Source: Clusia tigrina (taxonomy: Eukaryota; Arthropoda; Insecta; Diptera; Clusiidae). From it: 64,000 bases of DNA. Shown here piece by piece: positions 12,749 through 24,100 of the stretch. Location: positions 3,038,001-3,102,000 of the forward strand of contig CAKKTE020000328.1 in NCBI GenBank assembly GCA_920105625.2. Reading direction: 5' to 3'. The translations under genes were made by a program, and so were the position numbers. The number at the start of each line of letters is the position of its first letter. Within the stretch, counting starts at the first letter, position 1. The notes beneath the pieces are model-generated. The model was given only the letters and a program-made list of their open reading frames with translations, did not search any database and was not told where the DNA came from.

Positions 12749-15090
12749 TCAGCGTTTGATTTGGGACTCAAGGGTAGCATAATTTTTAGCGATAGCTTAA
12801 ATTGACAAGAGGCACGATTACCTTATTGTCACAAAATTTCAACGTTTTATGACGCTCCAGTAAAAAGTTACAAGCATTTGTATGTTGCAAACTTTGATAG
12901 GTGTAGTACGTACCGTATAGAAAATAGGGCCATTTGAAGTTTTATCAGTGTTTGATTTGGGACTCAAGGGTAGCATAGCTTTGAGCGATAGCTTAAATTG
13001 ACAAGAGGCTCGAGTACTTTATTGTTACAAAATTTCAAGGTTTTAGGACGCTCCAGTAAAAAGTTACAAGCATTTATATGTTGCAAACTTTGATAGGTGT
13101 AGGACGTACCGTATAGAAGTTAGGGCCATTTGAAGTTTTGTCAGTGTTTGATTTGGGACTCAAGATAGTATAGCTTTGAGCGATAGCTTTAGTTGACAAG
13201 AGGCTCGAGTACTTTATTGTTACAAAATTTCAAGGTTTTATGACGCTCCAGTAAAAAGTTACAAGCCTTTGTATGTTGCAAACTTTGATAGGTGTAGGAC
13301 GTACCGTATAGAAGTTAGGGCCATTTGAAATTTTATCTGTGTTTGATTTGGGACTCAAGGGTAGCATAGCTTTGAACGATAGCTTAAATTGACAAGACGC
13401 TCGAGTACTTTATTGTTACAAAATTTTAAGGTTTTATGACGCTCCAGTAAAAAGTTGCAAGCATATGTATGTTGCAAACTTTGATATGTGTAGGACGTAC
13501 CGTATAGAAGTTAGGGCCATTTGAAGTTTAATCAGTGTTTGATTTGGGACTCAAGGGTAGCATAGCTTTGAGCGATAGCTTAAATTGACAAGAGGCTCGA
13601 GTAATTTATTGTTACAAAATTTTAAGTTCTTATGACGCTCCAGTAAAAAGTTACAAGCATTTATATGTTGCAAACTTTGATAGGTGTGGGACGTACCGTA
13701 TAGAAGTTAGGGCCATTTGAAGTTTTGTCAGTGTTTGATTTGGGACTCAAGATAGCATACCTTTGAGCGATAGCTTAAGTCAACAAGAGGCTCGAGTACT
13801 TTATTGTTACAAAATTTCAAGGTTTTATGACGCTCCAGTAAAAAGTTGCAAGCATTTGTATGTTGCAAACTTTGATATGTGTAGGACGTACCGTATAGAA
13901 GTTAGGGCCATTTGAAGTTTTATCAGTGTTTGATTTGGGACTCAAGGGTAGCATAGCTTTGAGCGATAGCTTAAATTGACAAGAGGCTCGAGTAATTTAT
14001 TGTTACAAAATTTTAAGTTCTTATGACGCTCCAGTAAAAAGTTACAAGCATTTGTATGTTGCAAACTTTGATAGGTGTAGGACGTACCGTATAGAAGTTA
14101 GGGCCATTTGAAGTTTTATCAGTGTTTGATTTGGGACTCAAGGGTAGCATAGCTTTGAGCGATAGCTTAAATTGACAAGAGGCTCGAGTAATTTATTGTT
14201 ACAAAATTTTAAGTTCTTATGACGCTCCAGTAAAAAGTTACAAGCATTTGTATGTTGCAAACTTTGATAGGTGTAGGACGTACCGTATAGAAGTTAGGGC
14301 CATTTGAAGTTTTATCAGTGTTTGATTTGGCACTCAAGATAGCATAGCTTTGAGCGATAGCTTAAGTTGACAGGAGGCTCGAGTACTTTATTGTTACAAA
14401 ATTTCAAGGTTTTATGAAGCTCCAGTAAAAACTTACAAGCATTTGTATGTTGCAAACTTTGATAGGTGTAGGACGTACCGTATAGAAGTTAGGGCCATTT
14501 GAAGTTTTATCAGTGTTTGATTTGGAACTCAAGGGTAGCATAGCTTTGAGCGATAGTTTAAGTTGAAAAGAGGCTCGAGTACTTTATTGTTACAAAATTT
14601 CAAGGTTTTATGACGCTCCAGTAAAAACTTACAAGCATTTGTATGTTGCAAACTTTGATAGCCGCACCGTATAGAAGTTAGGACCATTTGAAGTTTTATC
14701 AGTGTTTGCTTTGGGACTCAAGGGTAGCATAGCTTTGAGCGATAGCTTAAATTGACAAGAAGCTCGAGTACTTTATTGTTACAAAATTTCAAGGTTTTAT
14801 GACGCTCCAGTCAAAAGTTACAAGCATTTGTATGTTGCAAACTTTGATAGGTGTGGGACGTACCGTATAGAATTTAGGGCCATTTGAAGTTTTATCAGTG
14901 TTTGATTTGGGACTCAAGGGTAGCATAACTTTGAGCGATAGCTTAAATTGACAAGAGGCACGATTACCTTATTGTTACAAAATTTCAAGGTTTTATGACG
15001 CTCCAGTAAAAAGTTACAAGCATTTGTATGTTGCAAACTTTGATAGGTGTAGTACGTACCGTATAGAAGTTAGGGCCATTTGAAGTTTTA
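12749..15090 (+). repeat. 12/13-mer HOR, copy 2 (12 monomers, 2342 bp)
   Basis: It repeats copy 1 at 2538 bp on its left part and at 2342 bp on its right part, because one whole monomer (GGTAACATAGC, CTCTATTG) is missing near 13690. Shared rare variants include GCATAATTTTTAGCG (about 12778), CAAGATAGTATAGC (13159), CAAGATAGCATACC with AAGTCAAC (about 13742), GGCACTCAAGATAG (about 14323), GGAACTCAAGG (about 14525), a 7-bp deletion giving GATAGCCGCACCG (about 14660) and TGTTTGCTTTGGG (14703). It is more like copy 3 than copy 1 at several sites, for example GAGGCACGATTACC and AAGCCTTTGTATG. Confidence 0.87.
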
Positions 15091-16440
15091 TCAGCGTTTG
15101 ATTTGGGACTCAAGGGTAGCATAATTTTTAGCGATAGCTTAAATTGACAAGAGGCACGATTACCTTATTGTCACAAAATTTCAACGTTTTATGACGCTCC
15201 AGTAAAAAGTTACAAGCATTTGTATGTTGCAAACTTTGATAGGTGTAGTACGTACCGTATAGAAAATAGGGCCATTTGAAGTTTTATCAGTGTTTGATTT
15301 GGGACTCAAGGGTAGCATAGCTTTGAGCGATAGCTTAAATTGACAAGAGGCTCGAGTACTTTATTGTTACAAAATTTCAAGGTTTTAGGACGCTCCAGTA
15401 AAAAGTTACAAGCATTTATATGTTGCAAACTTTGATAGGTGTAGGACGTACCGTATAGAAGTTAGGGCCATTTGAAGTTTTGTCAGTGTTTGATTTGGGA
15501 CTCAAGATAGTATAGCTTTGAGCGATAGCTTTAGTTGACAAGAGGCTCGAGTACTTTATTGTTACAAAATTTCAAGGTTTTATGACGCTCCAGTAAAAAG
15601 TTACAAGCCTTTGTATGTTGCAAACTTTGATAGGTGTAGGACGTACCGTGTAGAAGTTAGGGCCATTTGAAATTTTATCTGTGTTTGATTTGGGACTCAA
15701 GGGTAGCATAGCTTTGAACGATAGCTTAAATTGACAAGACGCTCGAGTACTTTATTGTTACAAAATTTTAAGGTTTTATGACGCTCCAGTAAAAAGTTGC
15801 AAGCATATGTATGTTGCAAACTTTGATATGTGTAGGACGTACCGTATAGAAGTTAGGGCCATTTGAAGTTTAATCAGTGTTTGATTTGGGACTCAAGGGT
15901 AGCATAGCTTTGAGCGATAGCTTAAATTGACAAGAGGCTCGAGTAATTTATTGTTACAAAATTTTAAGTTCTTATGACGCTCCAGTAAAAAGTTACAAGC
16001 ATTTATATGTTGCAAACTTTGATAGGTGTGGGACGTACCGTATAGAAGTTAAGGCCATTTGAAGTTTTATCAGTGTTTGATTTGGGACTCAAGGGTAACA
16101 TAGCTTTGAGCGATAGCTTAAATTGAAAAGAGGCTCGAGTACTCTATTGTTACAAAATTTCAAGGTTTTATGACGCTCCAGTAAAAAGTTACAAGCATTT
16201 GTATGTTGCAAACTTTGATAGGTGTAGGACGTACCGTATAGAAGTTAGGGCCATTTGAAGTTTTGTCAGTGTTTGATTTGGGACTCAAGATAGCATACCT
16301 TTGAGCGATAGCTTAAGTTAACAAGAGGCTCGAGTACTTTATTGTAAAAAAATTTCAAGGTTTTATGACGCTCCAGTAAAAAGTTGCAAGCATTTGTATG
16401 TTGCAAATTTTGATATGTGTAGGACGTACCGTATAGAAGT
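15091..16440 (+). repeat. 12/13-mer HOR, copy 3 (partial, about 1350 bp)
   Basis: The third copy starts with the same TCAGCGTTTG/GCATAATTTTTAGCG monomer and follows copy 2 at 2342 bp (CAAGATAGTATAGC at 15501). It includes the GGTAACATAGC monomer (about 16095) that copy 2 lost, so its CAAGATAGCATACC marker lies near 16280, 2538 bp after that of copy 2. After about 16440 the order no longer follows the unit. The last monomers carry a local change, ATTGTAAAAAAATTT in place of ATTGTTACAAAATTT. Confidence 0.82.
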
Positions 16441-17799
16441 TAGGGCCATTTGAAGTTTTATCTGTGTTTGATTTGGGACTCAAGGGTAGCATAGCTTTGA
16501 ACGATAGCTTAAATTGACAAGACGCTCGAGTAATTTATTGTAAAAAAATTTTAAGTTCTTATGACGCTCCAGTAAAAGTTACAAGCATTTGTATGTTGCA
16601 AACTTTGATAGGTGTAGGACGTACCGTATAGAAGTTAGGGCCATTTGAAGTTTTATCAGTGTTTGATTTGGGACTCAAGGGTAGCATAGCTTTGAGCGAT
16701 AGCTTAAATTGAAAAGAGGCTCGAGTACTCTATTGTTACAAAATTTCAAGGTTTTATGACGCTCCAGTAAAAAGTTACAAGCATTTGTATGTTGCAAACT
16801 TTGATAGGTGTAGGACGCACCGTATATAAGTTAGGGCCATTTGAAGTTTTGTCAGTGTTTGATTTGGGACTCAAGGGTAGCATAGCTGTGAGCGATAGCT
16901 TAAGTTGACAAGAGGCTCGAGTACTTTATTGTTACAAAATTTCAAGGCTTTATGACGCTCCAGTAAAAAGTAACAAGCATTTGTATATTGCAAACTTTGA
17001 TTGGTGTAGGACGTACCGTATAGAAGTTAAGGCCATTTGAAGTTTTATCAGTGTTTTATTTGGGACTCAAGGATAGCGTAGCTTTGAGCGATAGCTTAAG
17101 TTGACAAGAGGCTCGAGTACTTTATTGTTACAAAATTTCAAGGTTTTATGACGCTCCAGTAAAAAGTTACAAGCATTTGTATGTTGCAAACTTTGATATG
17201 TGTAGGACGTACCGTATAGAAGTTAGGGCCATTTGAAGTTTTATCAATGTTTGATTTGGGACTCAAGGGTAGCATAGCTTTGAGCGATAGCTTAAGCTGA
17301 CAAGAGGCTCGAGTACTTTATTGTTACAAAATTTCAAGGTTTTTTGACGCTCCAGTAAAAAGTTGCAAGCATTTGTATGCTGCAAACTTTGATAGGTGTA
17401 GGACGTACCGTATAGAAGTTAGGGCCATTTGAAGTTTTATCAGTGTTTGATTTGGGACTCAAGGGTAGCATAGCTTTGAGCGATACTTTAAATTGACAAG
17501 AGGCTCGAGTAATTTATTGTTACAAAATTTTAAGTTCTTATTAGGCTCCAGTAAAAAGTTACAAGCATTTGTATGTTGCAAACTTTGATAGGTGTAGGGC
17601 GTACCGTATAGAAGTTAGGGCCATTTGAAGTTTTATCAGTGTTTGATTTGGGACTCAAGGGTAGCATAGCTTTGAGCGATAGCTTAAATTGAAAGAGGCT
17701 CGAGTACTCTATTGTTACAAAATTTCAAGGTTTTATGACGCTCCAGTAAAAAGTTACAAGCATTTGTATGTTGCAAACTTTGATAGGTGTAGGACGTAC
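16441..17799 (+). repeat. Satellite monomers at the edge between two HOR types
   Basis: About seven monomers of mixed origin. The first has TATCTGTGTTTG, a second ATTGTAAAAAAATTT and a 1-bp deletion (CCAGTAAAAGTTAC). From about 16950 the variants AAGGCTTTATGACG, GTATATTGC and CAAGGATAGCGTAG (17068) foreshadow the next array: they recur near 19490-19620 at 2547 bp. CTTATTAGGCTCC at about 17538 recurs near 19889 at 2351 bp (12 monomers), so one monomer was gained or lost between. GAAAGAGGCTCG near 17690 has a 1-bp deletion. Confidence 0.7.
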
Positions 17800-20700
17800 C
17801 GTATAGAAGTTAGGGCCATTTGAAGTTTTGTCAGTGTTTGATTTGGGACTCAAGGGTAGCATAGCTTTGAGCGATAGCTTAAATTGACAAGAGGCTCGAG
17901 TACTTTATTGTTACAAAATTTTAAGGTTTTATGACGCTCCAGTAAAAAGTTACAAGCATTTGTATGTTGCAAACTTTGATAGGTGTAGGATGTAACGTAT
18001 AGAAGTTAGGGCCATATGAAGTTTTATCAGTATTTGATTTGGGACTCAAGGGTAGCATAGCTTTGAGCGATAGCTTAAATTGACAAGAGGCTCGAGTACT
18101 TTATTGTTACAAAATTTCAAGGTTTTATGACGCTCCAGTAAAAAGTTACAAGCATTTATATGTTGCAAACTTTGATAGGTGTAGGACGTACCGTATAGAA
18201 GTTAGGGCCATTTGAAGTTTTATCAGTGTTTGACTTGGGACTCAAGGGTAGCATAGCTTTGAGCGATATCTTAAATGGACAAGAAGCTCGAGTACTTTAT
18301 TGTTACAAAATTTCAAGGTTTTATGACGCTCCAATAAAAAGTTACAAGCATTTGTATGTTGCAAACTTTGATAGGTGTAGGACGCACCGTATATAAGTTA
18401 GGGCTATTTGAAGTTTTGTCAGTGTTTGATTTGGGACTCAAGGGTAGCATAGCTTTGAGCGATATCTTAAATTGACAAGAAGCTCGAGTACTTTATTGTT
18501 ACAAAATTTCAAGGTTTTATGACGCTCCAGTAAAAAGTTACAAGCATTTGTATGTTGCAAACTTTGATAGGTGTAGGACGTACCGTATAGAAGTTAGGGC
18601 CATTTGAAGTTTTAGCAGTGTTTGATTTGGGACTCAAGGGTAGCATAGCTTTGAGCGATAGCTTAAATTGACAAGACGCTCGAGTACTTTATTGTTACAA
18701 AATTTCAAGGTTTTATGACGCTCCAGTAAAAAGTTACAAGCATTTGTATGTTGCAAACTTTGATAGGTGTAGGACGTACCGTATAGAAGTTAGGGCCATT
18801 TGAAGTTTTATCAGTGTTTGATTTGGGACTCAAGGGTAGCATAGCTTTGAACGATAGCTTAAATTGAAAAGAGGCTCGAGTACTCTATTGTTACAAAATT
18901 TCAAGGTTTTATGACGCTCCAGTAAAAAGTTGCAAGCAATTGTATGTTGCAAACTATGATAGGTGTAGGACGCACCGTATAGAAGTTAGGGCCATTTGAA
19001 GTTTTATCAGTGTTTGATTTGGGACTCAAGGGTGGCATAGCTTTGAGCGATAGCTTAAGTTGACAAGAGGCTCGAGTACTTTATTGTTACAAAATTTCAA
19101 GGTTTTATGACGCTCCAGTAAAAAGTTACAAGCATTTGTATGTTGCAAACTTTGATAGGTGTAGGATGTACCGTATAGAAGTTAGGGCCATATGAAGTTT
19201 TATCAGTATTTGATTTGGGACTCAAGGGTAGCATAGCTTTGAACGATAGCTTAAATTGAAAAGAGGCTCGAGTACTCTATTGTTACAAAATTTCAAGGTT
19301 TTATGACGCTCCAGTAAAAAGTTACAAGCATTTGTATGTTGCAAACTTTGATAGGTGTAGGACGCACCGTATAGAAGTTAGGGCCATTTGAAGTTTTATC
19401 AGTGTTTGATTTGGGACTCAAGGGTAGCATAGCTTTGAGCGATAGCTTAAGTTGACAAGAGGCTCGAGTACTTTATTGTTACAAAATTTCAAGGCTTTAT
19501 CACGCTCCAGTAAAAAGTTACAAGCATTTGTATATTGCAAACTTTGATAGGTGTAGGACGTACCGTATAGAAGTTAGGGCCATTTGAAGTTTTATCAGTG
19601 TTTGATTTGGGACTCAAGGATAGCGTAGCTTTGAGCGATAGCTTAAGTTGACAAGAGGCTCGAGTACTTTATTGTTACAAAATTTCAAGGTTTTATGACG
19701 CTCCAGTAAAAAGTTACAAGCATTTGTATGTTGCAAACTTTGATAGGTGTAGGACGTACCGTATAGAAGTTAGGGCCATTTGAAATTTTATCAGTGTTTG
19801 ATTTGGGGCTCAAGGATAGCATAGCTTTGAGCGATAGCTTAAATTGAAAAGAGGCTCGAGTAATTTATTGTTACAAAATTTTAAGTTCTTATTAGGCTCC
19901 AGTAAAAAGTTACAAGCATTTGTATGTTGCAAACTTTGATAGGTGTAGGACGTACCGTATAGAAGTAAGGGCCATTTGAAGTTTTATCAGTGTTTGATTT
20001 GGGACTCAAGGGTAGCATAGCTTTGAGCGATAGCTTAAATTGAAAAGAGGCTCGAGTACTCTATTGTTACAAAATTTCAAGGTTTTATGACGCTCCAGTA
20101 AAAAGTTACAAGCATTTGTATGTTGCAAATTTTGATAGGTGTAGGACGCACCGTATAGAAGTTAGGGCCATTTGAAGTTTAATCAGTGTTTGATTTGGGA
20201 CTCAAGGGTAGCATAGCTTTGAGCGATAGCTTAAGTTGACAAGAGGCTCGAGTACTTTATTGTTACAAAATTTCAAGGTTTTATGACGCTCCAGTAAAAA
20301 GTTACAAGCATTTGTATGTTGCAAACTTTGATAGGTGTAGGACGTACCGTATAGAAGTTAGGGCCATTTGAAGTTTTGTCAGTGTTTGATTTGGGACTCA
20401 AGGGTAGCTTAGCTTTGAGCGATAGCCTAAATTGACAAGAGGCTCGAGTACTTTATTGTTACAAAATTTTAAGGTTTTATGACGCTCCAGTAAAAAGTTA
20501 CAAGCATTTGTATGTTGCAAACTTTGATAGGTGTAGGATGTACCGTATAGAAGTTAGGGCCATATGAAGTTTTATCAGTATTTGATTTGGGACTCAAGGG
20601 TAGCATAGCTTTGAGCGATAGCTTAAATTGACAAGAGGCTCGAGTACTTTATTGTTACAAAATTTCAAGGTTTTATGACGCTCCAGTGAAAAGTTACAAG

Positions 20701-21720
20701 CATTTATATGTTGCAAACTTTGATAGGTGTAGGACGTACCGTATAGAAGTTAGGGCCATTTGAAGTTTTATCAGTGTTTGACTTGGGACTCAAGGGTAGC
20801 ATAGCTTTGAGCGATATCTTAAATTGACAAGAAGCTCGAGTACTTTATTGTTACAAAATTTCAAGGTTTTATGACGCTCCAATAAAAAGTTACAAGCATT
20901 TGTATGTTGCAAACTTTGATAGGTGTATAACGCACCGTATATAAGTTAGGGCCATTTGAAGTTTTGTCAGTGTTTGATTTGGGACTCAAGGGTAGCATAG
21001 CTTTGAGCGATATCTTAAATTGACAAGAAGCTCGAGTACTTTATTGTTACAAAATTTCAAGGTTTTATGACGCTCCAGTAAAAAGTTACAAGCATTTGTA
21101 TGTTGCAAACTTTGATAGGTGTAGGACGTACCGTATAGAAGTTAGGGCCATTTGAAGTTTTAGGAGTGTTTGATTTGGGACTCAAGGGTAGCATAGCTTT
21201 GAGCGATAGCTTAAATTGACAAGATGCTCGAGTACTTTATTGTTACAAAATTTCAAGGTTTTATGACGCTCCAGTAAAAAGTTACAAGCATTTGTATGTT
21301 GCAAACTTTGATAGGTGTAGGACGTACCGTATAGAAGTTAGGGCCATTTGAAGTTTTATCAGTGTTTGATTTGGGACTCAAGGGTAGCATAGCTTTGAAC
21401 GATAGCTTAAATTGAAAAGAGGCTCGAGTACTCTATTGTTACAAAATTTCAAGGTTTTATGACGCTCCAGTAAAAAGTTACAAGCAATTGTATGTTGCAA
21501 ACTATGATAGGTGTAGGACGCACCGTATAGAAGTTAGGGCCATTTGAAGTTTTATCAGTGTTTGATTTGGGACTCAAGGGTAGCATAGCTTTGAGCGATA
21601 GCTTAAGTTGACAAGAGGCTCGAGTACTTTATTGTTACAAAATTTCAAGGTTTTATGACGCTGCAGTAAAAAGTTACAAGCATTTGTACGTTGCAAACTT
21701 TGATAGGTGTAGGACGTACC
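17800..21720 (+). repeat. 13-mer higher-order periodicity, 2548 bp
   Basis: About seven monomers at 17800-19170 recur at 20350-21720, exactly 13 x 196 bp apart. Shared rare variants are TTTTGTCAGTG with TTTTAAGG (17826), GCCATATGAAG with TCAGTATTTG (18011 and 20559), TTTGACTTGGG (18231 and 20779), CCAATAAAAAG (about 18331 and 20879), GATATCTTAAA, TTTAGCAGTG against TTTAGGAGTG, and AAGCAATTGTATG with AACTATGATAGG (18937 and 21485). The six monomers between the copies carry a related but not identical order. GCCATATG monomers recur at 18011, 19187, 20559, 21931 and 23107, with spacings of 6, 7, 7 and 6 monomers. Confidence 0.85.
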
Positions 21721-23430
21721 GTATAGAAGTTAGGGCCATTTGAAGTTTTGTCAGTGTTTGATTTGGGACTCAAGGGTAGCATAGCTTTGAGCGATAGCTT
21801 AAATTGACAAGAGGCTCGAGTACTTTATTGTTATAAAATTTTAAGGTTTTATGACACTCCAGTAAAAAGTTACAAGCCTTTGTATGTTGCAAACTTTGAT
21901 AGGTGTGGGATGTACCGTATAGAAGTTAGGGCCATATGAAGTTTTATCAGTATTTGATTTGGGACTTAAGGGTAGCATAGCTTTGAACGATAGCTTAAAT
22001 TGAAAAGAGGCTCGAGTACTCTAATGTTACAAAATTTCAAGGTTTTATGACGCTCCAGTAAAAAGTTACAAGCATTTGTATGTTGCAAACTTTGATAGGT
22101 GTAGGACGCACCGTATAGAAGTTAGGGCCATTTGAAGTTTTATCAGTGTTTGATTTGGGACTCAAGGGTAGCATAGCTTTGAGCGATAGCTTAAGTTGAC
22201 AAGAGGCTCGAGTACTTTATTGTTACAAAATTTCAAGGTTTTATGACGCTCCAGTAAAAAGTTACAAGCATTTGTATGTTGCAAACTTTGATAGGTGTAG
22301 GACGTACCGTATAGAAGTTAGGGCCATTTGAAGTTTTGTCAGTGTTTGATTTGGGACTCAAGGGTAGCATAGCTTTGAGCGATAGCTTAAGTTGACAAGA
22401 CGCTCGAGTACTTTATTGTTACAAAATTTCAAGGTTTTATGACGCTCCAGTAAAAAGTTACAAGCATTTGTATGTTGCAAACTTTGATAGGTGTAGGACG
22501 TACCGTATAGAAGTTAGGGCCATTTGAAGTTTTATCAGTGTTTGATTTGGGACTCAAGGGTAGCATAGCTTTGAACGATAGCTTAAATTGAAAAGAGGCT
22601 CGAGTACTCTATTGTTACAAAATTTCAAGGTTTTATGACGCTCCAGTAAAAAGTTACAAGCAATTGTATGTTGCAAACTATGATAGGTGTAGGACGCACC
22701 GTATAGAAGTTAGGGCCATTTGAAGTTTTATCAGTGTTTGATTTGGGACTCAAGGGTAGCATAGCTTTGAGCGATAGCTTAAGTTGACAAGAGGCTCGAG
22801 TACTTTATTGTTACAAAATTTCAAGGTTTTATGACGCTGCAGTAAAAAGTTACAAGCATTTGTACGTTGCAAACTTTGATAGGTGTAGGACGTACCGTAT
22901 AGAAGTTAGGGCCATTTGAAGTTTTGTCAGTGTTTGATTTGGGACTCAAGGGTAGCATAGCTTTGAGCGATAGCTTAAATTGACAAGAGGATCGAGTACT
23001 TTATTGTTATAAAATTTTAAGGTTTTATGACACTCCAGTAAAAAGTTACAAGCCTTTGTATGTTGCAAACTTTGATAGGTGTGGGATGTACCGTATAGAA
23101 GTTAGGGCCATATGAAGTTTTATCAGTATTTGATTTGGGACTCAAGGGTAGCATAGCTTTGAACGATAGCTTAAATTGAAAAGAGGCTCGAGTACTCTAT
23201 TGTTACAAAATTTCAAGGTTTTATGACGCTCCAGTAAAAAGTTACAAGCATTTGTATGTTGCAAACTTTGATAGGTGTAGGACGCACCGTATAGAAGTTA
23301 GGGCCATTTGAAGTTTTATCAGTGTTTGATTTGGGACTCAAGGGTAGCATAGCTTTGAGCGATAGCTTAAGTTGACAAGAGGCTCGAGTACTTTATTGTT
23401 ACAAAATTTCAAGTTCTTATGACGCTCCAG
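21150..23430 (+). repeat. 6-mer tandem duplication, 1176-bp period
   Basis: A block of about 1.1 kb (21150-22250) recurs at 22330-23430, exactly six monomers later. Shared variants are AAGATGCTCG against AAGACGCTCG (21225 and 22401), AAGCAATTGTATG with AACTATGATAGG (21485 and 22661), GCTGCAGTAAAAAG with TTTGTACGTTGC (21661 and 22837), TTGTTATAAAATTTTAAGG with GACACTCC, AAGCCTTTGTATG, and GTGGGATGTACCG before GCCATATG (21931 and 23107). The 6-mer also forms part of the 13-mer pattern, so this is a younger duplication inside an older unit. Confidence 0.85.
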
Positions 23431-24100
23431 TAAAAGTTCAAAGCATTTGTATGTTGCAAACTTTGATAGGTGTAGGACGTACCGTATAGAAGTTAGGGTC
23501 ATTTGAAGTTTTATCAGTGTTTGATTTGGGACTCAAGGGTAGCATAGCTTTGAGCGATAGCTTAAATTGAAAAGAGGCTCGAGTACTTTATTGTTACAAA
23601 ATTTCAAGGCTTTCTGACGCTCCAGTAAAAAGTTACAAGCATTTGTATGTTGCAAACTTAAATAGGTGTAGGACGTACCGTATAGAAGTTAGGGCCATTT
23701 GAAGTTTTATCAGTGTTTGATTTTGGACTCAAGGGTAGAATAGTTTTCAGCGATAGCTTAAATTGACAAGAGGCTCGAGTACTTTATTGTTACAAAATTT
23801 CAAGGTTTTATGAAGCTCCAGTAAAAAGTTACAAGCATTTGTATGTTGAAAACTTTGACAGGTGTAGGACGTACCGTATAGAAGTTAGCGCCACTTGAAG
23901 TTTTTTCAGTGTTTGATTTGGTACTCAAGGGTAGCATAGCTTTGAGCGATAGCTTAAATTGACAAGAGGCTCGAGTACTTTATTGTTACAAAATTTCAAG
24001 ATTTTATGACGCTCCAGTAAAAAGTTACAAGCATTTGTAATTGCCAACTTTGATAGGTGTAGGACGTACCGTATAGAAGTTAGGGCCATTTGAAGTTTTA
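23431..24100 (+). repeat. Domain junction between left and right monomer families
   Basis: The AAGTTCTTATG form, common from about 505, has its last occurrence that I saw at about 23411. Right-domain markers begin immediately after: CTTAAATAGGTG at about 23658 (again near 30893, 55431, 58928 and 61453), GGTAGAATAGTTTTCAGCG near 23736, ATGAAGCTCC and GAACTTTTTTCAGTG-like forms. The monomer at 23400-23480 also has a 1-bp deletion and a change giving CCAGTAAAAGTTCAAAGC. No foreign DNA separates the domains. Confidence 0.7.
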
